From Hymenobacter nivis (lineage in GTDB: Bacteria > Bacteroidota > Bacteroidia > Cytophagales > Hymenobacteraceae): a DNA stretch of 64,000 bases. Below the pieces are notes generated by a model. That model had not been told where the DNA came from. It searched no databases and was given only the letters and a program-made list of their open reading frames with translations. The translations under genes and the position numbers were made by a program. Each line of letters starts with the position of its first letter. The first letter of the stretch is position 1. Location: assembly GCF_006439025.1 (NCBI RefSeq), contig NZ_RCYZ01000009.1, positions 125,868-189,867 on the forward strand. Direction: 5' to 3'. Positions 40,998 through 49,568 of the stretch are shown here, one piece after another.

Positions 40998-42278
40998 TCA
41001 ATTTACGGCGCGTTGGGTGAAATCCGGCGCCGGGCGCTGGGCAATGTCGGGCCGCACGTACTTGTCCTGGAATTCGACGAGCGCCGCGGCCTCGTAGGCG
41101 CGGGCCGTGGCGGCGGCCAGCGTGGGGCCCTGGGCGCTGAGCACCAGCACCCGCCCGCCGCTGGTAACCAACTGGCCATCAGCGTTCCGCTTGGTGGCGC
41201 CGTGGTACGCCGCCACGCCGTCCGGCAAGTTTTCCAGCCCCGTGATGGGGAAGCCCGTGGGGAAGCCGCCGGCTGGGTAGCCGCCCGAGGCCAGTACCAC
41301 GCCCACGAACGCGCCCGGCCGCTGCCGCACCACCTGGCGCGCCAAGCCGCCGTCGAGCGTCGCCTCGATCAGCGCCAGCAGGCTGCTGTCCATGGCGGGC
41401 AGCAGCACTTCGGCCTCGGGGTCGCCGAGGCGCACGTTGTACTCCAGCAATTTGGGCCCCGTGGGCGTCAGCATGATGCCGAAGTACAAGAAGCCGCGGA
41501 ACTCGAATTGCTCGTTTTGCAGCCCCCGCAGGGTGGGCTCGATGATGTCGCGCCGGATGTCGGCCAGCACGTTGTCGTCGGCAAACGGCACGGGGCAGTA
41601 GGCGCCCATGCCGCCGGTGTTGGGGCCCTCGTCATTGGCCAGCAGCTGCTTGTGGTCCTGCGAGGTGGCCAGCAGCTTCATCTCGTGGCCGTCGGTGAGG
41701 CCGATGATGCTGATTTCGGGGCCCGTCAGCTTTTCCTCTAGCAAGAACGAATACCAGCCGGTATAGTGCGCTTGCAAGTCGTCGAGCGCCGCCTCGGCTT
41801 CGGCCGGCGAACTGCAGACGTACACGCCCTTGCCGGCGGCCAGGCCGTCGTACTTCACCACCACCTGGCCACCCAGCTCGGCGGCTTTGGCACGGGCGGC
41901 AGCCACCTCGTCGCTGCGGAACGGCCAGGCCTGGGCCGTGGCCACGCCGTGGCGCCGCATAAAGTCCTTGCTCCACACCTTGGAGCTTTCCAGCAGGGCC
42001 CCCGCCTTGGTCGGCCCAAACACTTTGATGTCGGAGCCGGCGAAGTAGTCGGCCACGCCGGCGGCCAGCGGCGCCTCGGGGCCCACCACAATCAGTTGCA
42101 CGCCCTGGTGGCGGGCATAGGCTTCCAGCGCCGCAAAGTCGAGCGGGTCGAGCCCGGGGTGGCTGTTGGGGATGCCGGCGTTGCCGGGCACCACTTGCAC
42201 CGACGCGCCGTCACTGGTCAGCTTGGCGGCCATGGCGTGCTCGCGGGCCCCGGAACCGAGGAGAATGATGGGTTTCAA
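40998..42278 (-). CDS. purD: phosphoribosylamine-glycine ligase
   Basis: 426 aa ATP-grasp enzyme joining glycine to phosphoribosylamine (step two of IMP synthesis). IILLGSGAREHAMAAKL (N-domain), VVGPEAPLAAGVADYF, ATP-grasp core VVKYDGLAAGKGVYVCSSPA, EISIIGLTDGHEMKLLATSQ, GPNTGGMGAYCPVP, EYNVRLGDPEAEVLLP. All expected motifs are present and the length is normal. Co-oriented with purN (17-base gap), forming a purDN pair. Confidence 0.96.
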   Translation of the reverse strand: MKPIILLGSGAREHAMAAKLTSDGASVQVVPGNAGIPNSHPGLDPLDFAALEAYARHQGVQLIVVGPEAPLAAGVADYFAGSDIKVFGPTKAGALLESSKVWSKDFMRRHGVATAQAWPFRSDEVAAARAKAAELGGQVVVKYDGLAAGKGVYVCSSPAEAEAALDDLQAHYTGWYSFLLEEKLTGPEISIIGLTDGHEMKLLATSQDHKQLLANDEGPNTGGMGAYCPVPFADDNVLADIRRDIIEPTLRGLQNEQFEFRGFLYFGIMLTPTGPKLLEYNVRLGDPEAEVLLPAMDSSLLALIEATLDGGLARQVVRQRPGAFVGVVLASGGYPAGGFPTGFPITGLENLPDGVAAYHGATKRNADGQLVTSGGRVLVLSAQGPTLAAATARAYEAAALVEFQDKYVRPDIAQRPAPDFTQRAVN

Positions 42279-42597
42279 AGGCTATTGGTATTTAAAAACT
42301 GTCTTAAAACGCTTTCTCCTCAATCTCCGCTGAGTCAGCAATTATTACCAGATTATCTTTCTAATGGGGCTCGTTAGAGTTTCCGAAAGGGTCCAAAGAT
42401 TGGCTTTGGTGGTGGCAATGTCCTGGCGCAACTGCTCGCGCAACCGTGGTGTGTTGAGGGCCCTAAGGGCGGCCTGGGCGGCGGTCGAAGTGCACCACGG
42501 TTAGGTTGGGTGCGTCCGAAGGCATGGCGACCGACGAATTCAAGTTCGCAGCCAGCTCGGCATAACCCTTCCACGGCGGGCACATCACGCGGCCAAC
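42279..42597 (-). pseudogene. spacer with possible decayed gene remnant between purC and purD
   Basis: The 319-bp minus-strand spacer, read from 42600 downwards, gives a protein-like stretch (MCPPWKGYAELAANLNSSVA, then PSDAPNLTVVHFDR) that stops after RRPGRP. A one-base shift continues into another protein-like stretch (AALRALNTPRLREQLRQDIA then TTKANLWTLSETLTSPI) ending near 42364. Two good-looking segments split by a frameshift suggest the 3' end of a lost gene. The family is not recognised. Could also be chance in GC-rich DNA. Confidence 0.35.
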
Positions 42598-43548
42598 CTA
42601 AGCGTCCTTCATGATGCCGGCTTGCACCAGGTTGGCCACCAGGCGGGCACGGGCATCCTGGCGGTCCGAGCCGGGGGCCCCGGCTTCGGCAGTTTCCGCC
42701 GTGGGCAGGGCCTGGCCAGTGATGCGCTGGTAGATGTCGAGGTAGCGGCGGCTGGCTTCCTGGGTCACTTCCGGGGTGAGGGCGCGGGGGTACTGGCCAT
42801 CTTTCTTGTTGGCAATCAGCCACTGGCGCACGTACTCTTTGTCCATCTGCGTAGCAGTGAGCGGGTTGGCCGCGTAGTCGTCGGCCGCCCAGAAGCGCGA
42901 CGAGTCCGGCGTGTGCATCTCGTCGATGAGAATCAGCTGGCCATCGAGCAAACCAAACTCGTACTTAGTATCAACAAGGATGATGCCCTTTTCGGCCAGC
43001 ATCTGAGAGCCTAAAGCGAACAGCGCCAGCGACTTCTCGCCCATCTGGTCGTACAGTTCCTTGCTCACCCAGCCCTCGCTCACGAGGTTTTCGGGGGTAA
43101 TTTCGCGGTCGGACTCCTCCTTGGTAGTAGGCGTCAGGATGGGCTGCGGAAACGCCTGGTTTTGGGTCAGGCCGTCGGGCACCGTCACGCCCGAAAACGT
43201 GCGCTGGCCGGCCTGGTAGCCGCGCCACATCGAGCCCGTCAGGTACTGGCGTACAACCATTTCCACCTTAATTGGCTGCGCTTCCTTCACCAGCATGGCG
43301 TTGGCGTCCACCAGCTTCAGCACGTGGTTGGGGATGATGTGCGCGGTTTTGGCAAACCAAAAATCCGCCAGGCCGTTCAGCACCGCACCCTTGTGCGGGA
43401 TGGCCGTTTCAAGCACCGAATCGAACGCCGAAAGGCGGTCCGTCACAACGATGAGGCGGTCGCCCGACGGGGCCCGGAGGCTGTCGCGGACTTTGCCGCG
43501 GTGCAGCAGTTGGAGCTGGGGGGTATCGAAAGACGAAAGAGTGTTCAT
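42598..43548 (-). CDS. purC: phosphoribosylaminoimidazole-succinocarboxamide synthase
   Basis: 316 aa, SAICAR synthetase, the longer bacterial/eukaryotic form. LLHRGKVRDSLRAPSGDRLI and VVTDRLSAFD are the start; KLVDANAMLVKEAQPIKVEM, VVRQYLTGSMWRGYQAG, ILVDTKYEFGLLDGQLILID and IDEMHTPDSSRFWAADDY are the ATP and substrate motifs. Joins aspartate to CAIR. Lies six bases from the purQ stop, same strand. Confidence 0.96.
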   Translation of the reverse strand: MNTLSSFDTPQLQLLHRGKVRDSLRAPSGDRLIVVTDRLSAFDSVLETAIPHKGAVLNGLADFWFAKTAHIIPNHVLKLVDANAMLVKEAQPIKVEMVVRQYLTGSMWRGYQAGQRTFSGVTVPDGLTQNQAFPQPILTPTTKEESDREITPENLVSEGWVSKELYDQMGEKSLALFALGSQMLAEKGIILVDTKYEFGLLDGQLILIDEMHTPDSSRFWAADDYAANPLTATQMDKEYVRQWLIANKKDGQYPRALTPEVTQEASRRYLDIYQRITGQALPTAETAEAGAPGSDRQDARARLVANLVQAGIMKDA

Positions 43549-43554
43549 GGAGAC

Positions 43555-44490
43555 TTAGCTGGCCAAAACTGAATGCTTTTGAGCGATGTGCTCCACAATA
43601 TTTCTAAAAATCCGCAGCCCCTCTCCCTCTTCCGGGGCCCCCGGGTTTTGGCGGCGGCGGCGGGCCCAGTCGGGGTGGTTGAAAGCTGACAGGAACGCCT
43701 CGGGGTGCGGCATCAGGCCGAACACCTGCCCGGTGGGGTCGGTGAGGCCCGCGCAGTTGAGGTCGGCGCCGTTGGGGTTGTGCGGGTACTCGCTGGTGCC
43801 GTCGCCGGCCGCGTCGATGTAGGAAAGGCAGTTCAGGCCGGCTGCTTCCAGGGCCCCGCGAGTGGCGGCGTCGGGCACCACGAGGCGGCCTTCGCCGTGG
43901 CGCACGGGCACCTCCAGCACATCGAGGCCTTTGAGGAAGGGCGTGGTGGTGCGCGGGTGCACGCGCAGCCGCACCCAGCGGTCTTCGTAGCGGCCCGAGG
44001 CGTTGTGCGTCAGCGTCACTTCGGGCGTCACGTCGCCGCCCAGGTTGGGCAGAAGGCCCAGCTTCACCAGCACCTGGAAGCCGTTGCAGATGCCGAGCAC
44101 GAACTTGCCGTCGGCCACGAACTGCTTGATGTCATCGAGTAGCGTGCGGCCCCCGGGGCCCGTCTGGCGGTAGCGCAGCTTGTTGGCCAGCACCACGCCC
44201 GAGCCCAGGTCGTCGCCAAACGAGAACCCGCCGGGGAACGTTAGCACGTCGAAATCGTGGATGCTTACCGCGCCGTGCAGCACCTGGTTGAGGTGCACAA
44301 TGGTGGCTTGGGCCCCAGCGAGCCGGTAAGCGGCCGCAATTTCCTCTTCGCAGTTGATGCCGAAGCCGGTGAGCACGAGGGCCCGCACGGCGCTATCTTG
44401 TGCCGATAATTGAACTTTATGTACTAGCTCCTGCGAGTCTTGTGCCATCTGATTTGGGTTTTGGGCCGAAGCGCCAGCAGTTTGTGCCAT
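43555..44490 (-). CDS. purQ: FGAM synthase, glutaminase subunit PurQ
   Basis: 311 aa, longer than the typical 230 aa PurQ; the N-terminus (about 1-35) is an Ala/Gln-rich extension before ALVLTGFGINCEEEI. Class I glutaminase: nucleophile Cys in FVLGICNGFQVLVKLG, His-Glu in VFGLMPHPEAFLSAF. LTFPGGFSFGDDLGSG is the oxyanion strand. It provides ammonia to the PurSL synthase. Start codon ATG overlaps the purSL stop by one base (TAATG), so the two subunits are translationally coupled. Confidence 0.94.
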   Translation of the reverse strand: MAQTAGASAQNPNQMAQDSQELVHKVQLSAQDSAVRALVLTGFGINCEEEIAAAYRLAGAQATIVHLNQVLHGAVSIHDFDVLTFPGGFSFGDDLGSGVVLANKLRYRQTGPGGRTLLDDIKQFVADGKFVLGICNGFQVLVKLGLLPNLGGDVTPEVTLTHNASGRYEDRWVRLRVHPRTTTPFLKGLDVLEVPVRHGEGRLVVPDAATRGALEAAGLNCLSYIDAAGDGTSEYPHNPNGADLNCAGLTDPTGQVFGLMPHPEAFLSAFNHPDWARRRRQNPGAPEEGEGLRIFRNIVEHIAQKHSVLAS

Positions 44491-47400
44491 TAGTGCCCGG
44501 TCGTCTCGCCGAAGCCGGCAAGCTCGTCCACTCCAAGCAATTGATTAACAGGCCCGTTTGACCAGGTGTGCCGCAGCTCAGTAGTGGGGGCCCCAATGAC
44601 CGTTTGGCCGGCGTGGCGCACGGCCAGCTGGCCGTCGTCCGTCACGGTGCCCAGGCGCGTGGCGCGGCCGCCCAGCAGCGCCTCGAACGCCACCACATCG
44701 GCCGGGGCCACGGTGGCCACGAAGCGCGAGTGCGACTCCGAGAACAGCTGCGCGGCCAGGCTCAGCCCAGTTGCGGGCAGCTCCACCGAAGCACCGCAGC
44801 CGTAGCCGAACGTGGCTTCGGCCAGCGCCACGGCGAGGCCGCCGTCGCTCAGGTCGTGGCACGACTGAATCAGGGCCCCGTCGTTGGCCTGGCCGATGAG
44901 CGTGTACAGCGCCTTGGCTTCGGCAAACCGCACCTGGGGCACCTGGGCCCCCAGCTCGCCGTGCAGGGCGTAGAACTCAGAGCCGCCCAGCTCGTCGTAG
45001 GTTTCGCCCAGCAGGTACACCACATCGCCCGGCTCCTTGAAGTCGGAGGTGATGGCGCGGCGCACGTCTTCCATCTTGGCCGTCATCGAGTAGAGGACGG
45101 TAGGCGGCACGGAAATCTTCACGCCGTCGGCCTTGAAGTCGTTCTTCATGCTGTCCTTGCCGCTCGTGAGCGGGATGCAGTAGGCGGCCGTGGCGTCGCG
45201 CAGGGCCTCGCACATCTGCACCAGCTTGGCCAGCTTCTGCTTTCCGTCGGGGTTGATGGCGGGATCGTACACCGAGTCGGGCACGCAGAAGTTGTCGTTC
45301 ACCGACCAGAAAATGCCGTCGCCGGGCGTGAGGTTGGGCAGCTTGCCGCCCACGGCGATGATCTGGCGCACGGCCTCGTCGAACGAGCCGGCCGACATCT
45401 GGTAGGCGTCAAGGTCGCCGTAGCGGGGCAAAATGCCGTTGCTCACGGCCACGCCCTCCCAGCTCTCAAAGTTGAAGCGCACCACGGCCGCGTCCTGCGG
45501 AGCCTGGCCGGTGGCGCCCATCAGCGGCTTCACAATGGTGCGGCCCTTTACCTCGTGGTCGTACTGCCGGATGACGGCCTCGCGCGAGCAGATGTTTAGG
45601 GCCCCCAGCAGCTGGCGCAGCGTGTCGGTGTAGTCGGTTTGAGCCGGAATGGCCGGCTCGGTGGCCACGGGTTTCTCGTACTCGGCCGCCAGCGTTTTGC
45701 GCGGCACGCCGTCGTGCAGAAACTCCAGCGCCAGGCGCGCCACGGGCTGCCCGTCGAAGTTCACGTCCAGCGAGCCGTCGTTGGTGAAGTGGCCGATGTC
45801 GGTCAGCTCCACTTCCATTTCCTGGCCCAGCGCCAGCAGCTCGGCCATGCGGCCGGGCTCCACCACCAGCGTGAACCGCTCCTGCGATTCGCTCACAAAA
45901 ATCTCCCAGGGCCGCAGGCCGGGGTACTTCAGCGGCACTTTTTCCAGCTCTACCACGGCGCCTCCGCTGATGCCGGCCAGCTCGCCCACCGAGGACGACA
46001 GGCCGCCCGCGCCGTTGTCGGTGCTGCACTTGAGCAGGCCCCGGCGGGCGGCGAGAAGCAGGAAATCCATCGCCAGCTTTTGGGTGATGGGCGAGCCGAT
46101 TTGTACGGCCGTGGCGGGGGCGCTTTCGTCGAGTTCGATGCTGGAGAACGTGGCGCCGTGGATGCCGTCTTTGCCCACGCGGCCGCCGGCCATCACAATC
46201 CGGTCGCCGGCGTCAATCTTTTTCTCCCACGAGTCGAGGCCCGCGAACTGCATGGGCATCACGGCGCCGGTGCCGCAGTACACAAGCGGCTTGCCGCGGT
46301 AGCGGTCGTCGAACACGATGGCGCCGTTCACCGTCGGCACGCCCGACTTGTTGCCGCCGTCCTCGATGCCCTTGCGCACACCTTCCAGAATTCGGCGCGG
46401 GTGCAGCTGGCCGGTCAGCAGGGGCCCGTCGTAGTCGGGGTTGCCGAAGCAGAGCACGTTGGTGTTGAACAGCAGCCGGGCCCCGCCGATGCCGGTGGCC
46501 AGCGGGTCGCGGTTATTGCCCAAAATGCCGGTAATGGCCCCGCCGTACGGGTCGATGGCCGAGGGCGAGTTGTGCGTTTCCACCTTCCACACAAACAGCG
46601 AGTCGGCGTTGATGCGCACAGCCCCCGCGTTGTCGCTGAATACTTTAACGAGCCAGTCGTTGCCGTTGGCCCGCAGCTGGCGGTCCACTTCCGAGGTGGC
46701 GTCCTTGATGTAGGTTTTGAAAAGCGAGTCAATCTGCTTCTCCTCCCCCGTCGCCAAATCGCGGTAGTTGATGACGGCGCTGAACTCCTTGTGCTTGCAG
46801 TGCTCCGACCACGTTTGGGCGATGATTTCCAATTCGCAATCGGTGGGGTCGGCGGGCAGGCCCTGGGCGCGGCGCGTGGCCTGCGTGTCGGCCGCGGCGT
46901 AGTAGTCGCGCACGGCGCGCATTTCCTCCAGGTTCAGCGCGTAGATGTTGTCCTTCGAGAGCTGCACCAGCGCCCCGTCGCTGAGGCCGGTGAGCGAAAT
47001 CGTCTCCGTAATGGCCTCCGCGCCGCCGCCGGGCCGCGGCGTGTAGTCGCGAATGCCGTCGGCCACGCGCCCCACCTCGAAGCGGTTGATCATCTTGTTG
47101 CCCAGCAGTTCCTCGGCCAGGCGGCGCAGGTCGGCGGTGGGCAAGTCGTTTTCGAGCAAGTACAGGCGCTTGCTGAAAATGTGCTGCGTGTGCGTGTCCA
47201 GCGGCTCGTTGAGGAAGTCGGCCAGCGCGTTCTGGGCGCTGGTGCCTTCGTCGTCCGTCACGCCGGGGCCCCGGGCCACCAGGATATAAGCAGCGAAGCC
47301 GGGCACGGGGGCCACGGCTTCGTTTAGGGTTACGTCGTGCAGCACCGGGTCGGCGAGGCAGCGGGTGGCAAAGGCGCGCAACTGCTCCGTGCTCAGGGCC

Positions 47401-47564
47401 CCGTAGCGCACCGTGTAGCGGGCGGCGGTGCGCACGCGGCCGGTGGCCAGGCCCAGGTGGCGCGCCGCGGCGGCCGCCACCCGGTGGCCGTCGCCGTCGT
47501 GCTGGCCCGGCTTGAGGGTGAGTTGGATGGTATGGGTGGTCGGTTCCAGATCCGTCAAAGTCAT
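44490..47564 (-). CDS. purL: FGAM synthase, fused PurS-PurL
   Basis: 1024 aa. The first about 210 residues contain a PurS-like region (IQLTLKPGQHDGDGHRVAAA; FAAYILVARGPGVTDDEGTS) and a linker. The synthase follows: IAQTWSEHCKHKEFSAVINY, VWKVETHNSPSAIDPYGGAI, GIGGARLLFNTNVLCFGNPD, RVGKDGIHGATFSSIELDES, KCSTDNGAGGLSSSVGELAG, and the second half with IPLTSGKDSMKNDF and IQSCHDLSDGGLAVALAEAT. It thus has the PurS-like and synthase modules of the large E. coli enzyme, but keeps PurQ as a separate coupled gene. ATP-dependent FGAR amidation, step four of IMP synthesis. Confidence 0.95.
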   Translation of the reverse strand: MTLTDLEPTTHTIQLTLKPGQHDGDGHRVAAAAARHLGLATGRVRTAARYTVRYGALSTEQLRAFATRCLADPVLHDVTLNEAVAPVPGFAAYILVARGPGVTDDEGTSAQNALADFLNEPLDTHTQHIFSKRLYLLENDLPTADLRRLAEELLGNKMINRFEVGRVADGIRDYTPRPGGGAEAITETISLTGLSDGALVQLSKDNIYALNLEEMRAVRDYYAAADTQATRRAQGLPADPTDCELEIIAQTWSEHCKHKEFSAVINYRDLATGEEKQIDSLFKTYIKDATSEVDRQLRANGNDWLVKVFSDNAGAVRINADSLFVWKVETHNSPSAIDPYGGAITGILGNNRDPLATGIGGARLLFNTNVLCFGNPDYDGPLLTGQLHPRRILEGVRKGIEDGGNKSGVPTVNGAIVFDDRYRGKPLVYCGTGAVMPMQFAGLDSWEKKIDAGDRIVMAGGRVGKDGIHGATFSSIELDESAPATAVQIGSPITQKLAMDFLLLAARRGLLKCSTDNGAGGLSSSVGELAGISGGAVVELEKVPLKYPGLRPWEIFVSESQERFTLVVEPGRMAELLALGQEMEVELTDIGHFTNDGSLDVNFDGQPVARLALEFLHDGVPRKTLAAEYEKPVATEPAIPAQTDYTDTLRQLLGALNICSREAVIRQYDHEVKGRTIVKPLMGATGQAPQDAAVVRFNFESWEGVAVSNGILPRYGDLDAYQMSAGSFDEAVRQIIAVGGKLPNLTPGDGIFWSVNDNFCVPDSVYDPAINPDGKQKLAKLVQMCEALRDATAAYCIPLTSGKDSMKNDFKADGVKISVPPTVLYSMTAKMEDVRRAITSDFKEPGDVVYLLGETYDELGGSEFYALHGELGAQVPQVRFAEAKALYTLIGQANDGALIQSCHDLSDGGLAVALAEATFGYGCGASVELPATGLSLAAQLFSESHSRFVATVAPADVVAFEALLGGRATRLGTVTDDGQLAVRHAGQTVIGAPTTELRHTWSNGPVNQLLGVDELAGFGETTGH

Positions 47565-47602
47565 AAGTCCTCGCTAAAAAGCTGCCTTCCTAATCAGTGT
47601 TT

Positions 47603-48229
47603 TCAAGCGGCTTTCTCGGGCCGGCTGCCCGGCTTCACGGCCGGCACCCCGGCCAAATGCGCCGGAATGTGGTCGGCGTCAAACACGGCGGCGTTTACCG
47701 CCAACAGCGCAAAGTTCGGGAACGGAAGCTTCACCGCACCACCCGTCCGGTCAATTAATGAAGCCACTGCCAAAACTTCCACCCCCATTTCGGCCAAAAC
47801 CCGCGCCACTTCCAGCGTGCTCTTGCCGGTCGTAACTACGTCTTCCGCAATGATTACCCGCTCGCCCGGGCGCAGCGTAAAGCCGCGCCGCAAGGTCATT
47901 TCGCCCTGCGCGTCGCGCTCCGTAAAAAGTGAGGGCACGCCCAGCTGGCGGGCCAGCTCGTAGCTCACCACCACGCCGCCCATGGCGGGGCCCACCACAG
48001 TATCGGGCACCAGGCCGGCGGCGCGCAGCTGCGCGGCCAGCACGGCCATGGCCGGCGCCGCCAGCTCGGGCCGCCGCAAAAAGCGGGCACACTGCACATA
48101 CGTATCCGAGTGCAAGCCCGACGACAACTTGAAGTGGCCGGTCAGCAGCGCGTCTTCCCGGCGCAGTTGCGCTTCCAAGATGGTGGCTACTTCGGCAGCG
48201 GGCAGGTCGGGGGTGAGGGTTGGGGTCAT
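47603..48229 (-). CDS. pyrE: orotate phosphoribosyltransferase
   Basis: 208 aa. Converts orotate plus PRPP to OMP. DALLTGHFKLSSGLHSDTYV (orotate side), VVGPAMGGVVVSYELARQLG, PSLFTERDAQGEMTLRRGF, and the PRPP-binding motif RVIIAEDVVTTGKSTLEVAR (about 125-144). C-terminal tail complete. Same strand as purSL, 38 bases upstream of its start, and preceded by pyrF through a hairpin spacer. Confidence 0.95.
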   Translation of the reverse strand: MTPTLTPDLPAAEVATILEAQLRREDALLTGHFKLSSGLHSDTYVQCARFLRRPELAAPAMAVLAAQLRAAGLVPDTVVGPAMGGVVVSYELARQLGVPSLFTERDAQGEMTLRRGFTLRPGERVIIAEDVVTTGKSTLEVARVLAEMGVEVLAVASLIDRTGGAVKLPFPNFALLAVNAAVFDADHIPAHLAGVPAVKPGSRPEKAA

Positions 48230-48273
48230 TTTAGTGTAATTTTTTATTGCCGCTTTATTATTGTCTCTTAACT

Positions 48274-48355
48274 GTCATGCTGAGCCTGCGAAGCATCTTA
48301 TCACGCTTAGGAAATCGTGCAGCGGTGAAAAGATGCTTCGCAGGCTCAGCATGAC
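48274..48355. repeat. 26-bp perfect inverted repeat between pyrF and pyrE
   Basis: GTCATGCTGAGCCTGCGAAG (start of 48274-48299) is repeated as its exact reverse complement at 48330-48355 with a 30-base loop. It shares the GTCATnCTGAGC core with the repeat at 38551-38676. Could form a strong RNA hairpin between pyrF and pyrE. Confidence 0.8.
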
Positions 48356-48372
48356 GGATACTCATTAAGCAA

Positions 48373-49140
48373 TCAAGATTTTACTAAGCGAAATTCATTG
48401 ATCTGGTCGCGCAATTCCTGCGCCGCTTTCCCAGCGTCGGGCGCTTGCCAAATGCTGCGCGAGGCATTGATGAGCACGCCGCTGCCGTCTTTGCGCAGGC
48501 CGGCTTTAAGCGTAGCGGCCAGGTCACCGCCCTGGGCCCCAATGCCGGGTACCAAGAACCACTGCCGTGGGCAAGCGGCCCGCACCCGGGCCATGGCCGT
48601 GGGCTCGGTGGCACCCACCACGAGGCCGATAATGGCCTCAGGCAGTTCCTCGTCGAGCTGCCGGGCCACCTGGGCGGCCAGGTCGCTGAGGTGGCCGCCG
48701 TGGGCCAGGGCCTGGTCTTGCAGGTTGTGGGCGGGCTTGTTGGAAGTTTTGGCCAGCGAGAACACCAGCTTGCCGGGCCGGGCGAAGGGCCGGATGGCGT
48801 CGTCGCCCATGTAGGGGTTCACGGTCACGCCGTGGGCCCCCACCACGTCGTAGGCGAAGCGGGCGTAGTGGTCGGCCGTGTTGGCGATGTCGCCAAACTT
48901 GCCGTCCAGTATCACCGGAATATCGGCGGGAATGCTCTGGATGGTGCTTTTCAGCAGCGCTACACCATCTTCCCGACTCAGGAAAAACGCTAGATTCGGC
49001 TTGAAAGCCGCCGCGTAGGCGTGGGTTTCGGCTACCACCTGGCGCAGGCGCACCGCCACTTCGGCGTCTGTGCCAATGGGATCGAGGCCTACGCAGAGCA
49101 GCGAGTTGGCCGAATGAACACGGGTAATCAGTTGTTGCAT
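48373..49140 (-). CDS. pyrF: orotidine 5'-phosphate decarboxylase
   Basis: 255 aa from ATG 49140 (MQQLITRVHSANSLLCVGLD). Decarboxylates OMP to UMP. Type-2 OMPDC: KPNLAFFLSREDGVALLKST, catalytic DxKxxD in VILDGKFGDIANTADHYARF, VTVNPYMGDDAIRPF, phosphate-binding QWFLVPGIGAQGGDL and GSGVLINASRSIWQA. A start at 49236 would add 32 basic, unrelated residues and was rejected. First clear gene of the pyr/pur block. Confidence 0.95.
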   Translation of the reverse strand: MQQLITRVHSANSLLCVGLDPIGTDAEVAVRLRQVVAETHAYAAAFKPNLAFFLSREDGVALLKSTIQSIPADIPVILDGKFGDIANTADHYARFAYDVVGAHGVTVNPYMGDDAIRPFARPGKLVFSLAKTSNKPAHNLQDQALAHGGHLSDLAAQVARQLDEELPEAIIGLVVGATEPTAMARVRAACPRQWFLVPGIGAQGGDLAATLKAGLRKDGSGVLINASRSIWQAPDAGKAAQELRDQINEFRLVKS

Positions 49141-49226
49141 AAGAGCGCGGGCACCGGGGGCCCACGGGTAAAACGAGTTGGTAATTTGAGCGCGCCGTCG
49201 GGCGGCGGCACGGCCCGCTGGGGGCC

Positions 49227-49261
49227 TTAAAAGCAAAGCCGCCCGGCTTGCACCGGGCGGC
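49227..49261 (-). terminator. intrinsic terminator upstream of pyrF
   Basis: On the minus strand GCCGCCCGG, loop TGCAAG, CCGGGCGGC, then TTTGCTTTT. It starts three bases after a stop codon at 49265 and lies 87 bases before the pyrF ATG. Confidence 0.7.
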
Positions 49262-49421
49262 TCGTCAGGCCCCCATCGCTCCCACCGTGCGGGGCCCGTT
49301 GGGAAAGGCCACGAAGCCCCGTGCCACGGCCAGCGGCAACGCAGCAGCGGCTACTTTCGGGGCGGGTGGGTTAGTATTCAAAAGAGAGGAAATGAGGGGC
49401 CTGGGCAACTTCTTTTGATTA

Positions 49422-49568
49422 GAAACCGCGCGGGGCGGGCATAAAAAAACCGTCTCGGAAAACCGAAACGGCAGCGGAGTAAACAGCAGAAAAAGTAGAA
49501 GAGCCGCCCAAGGCAATGACCGTTTGGGCCTCTCGCAGAATGCTTTGCAGCTTCGTTCCACGCTCCAT
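49422..49568 (-). CDS. possible 48-residue small protein or leader peptide
   Basis: ATG 49568 opens MERGTKLQSILREAQTVIAL, then GGSSTFSAVYSAAVSVFRDG and FFMPAPRGF, stop TAA at 49422. Codon use looks coding. The terminator 49443-49471 lies inside the last third of this frame, so translation and termination would compete, as in a leader peptide. No amino-acid run points to a specific attenuator. Hypothetical only. Confidence 0.35.
49443..49471 (-). terminator. intrinsic terminator inside the small ORF
   Basis: On the minus strand CCGTTTCGG, loop TTTT, CCGAGACGG, then TTTTTTT. A textbook stem plus T-run. Confidence 0.75.

Noticed and set aside
42374..42823. 149-codon frame overlapping the 3' end of purC
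   Set aside because: Pro/Arg/His-rich shadow of purC; the protein-like remnant in this spacer is in other frames.
45639..47327. 562-codon plus-strand frame opposite purSL
   Set aside because: Antisense shadow of a highly conserved purine enzyme.
48274..48355. CRISPR-like repeat at the pyr spacer
   Set aside because: Only one inverted pair, no regular direct repeats with unique spacers; no cas genes in the window.
49265..49561. 98-codon minus-strand frame upstream of pyrF as a single gene
   Set aside because: Needs a GTG start and runs straight through a strong terminator; the 48-codon ATG frame and a separate short ORF fit better. Its 3' part remains possible.
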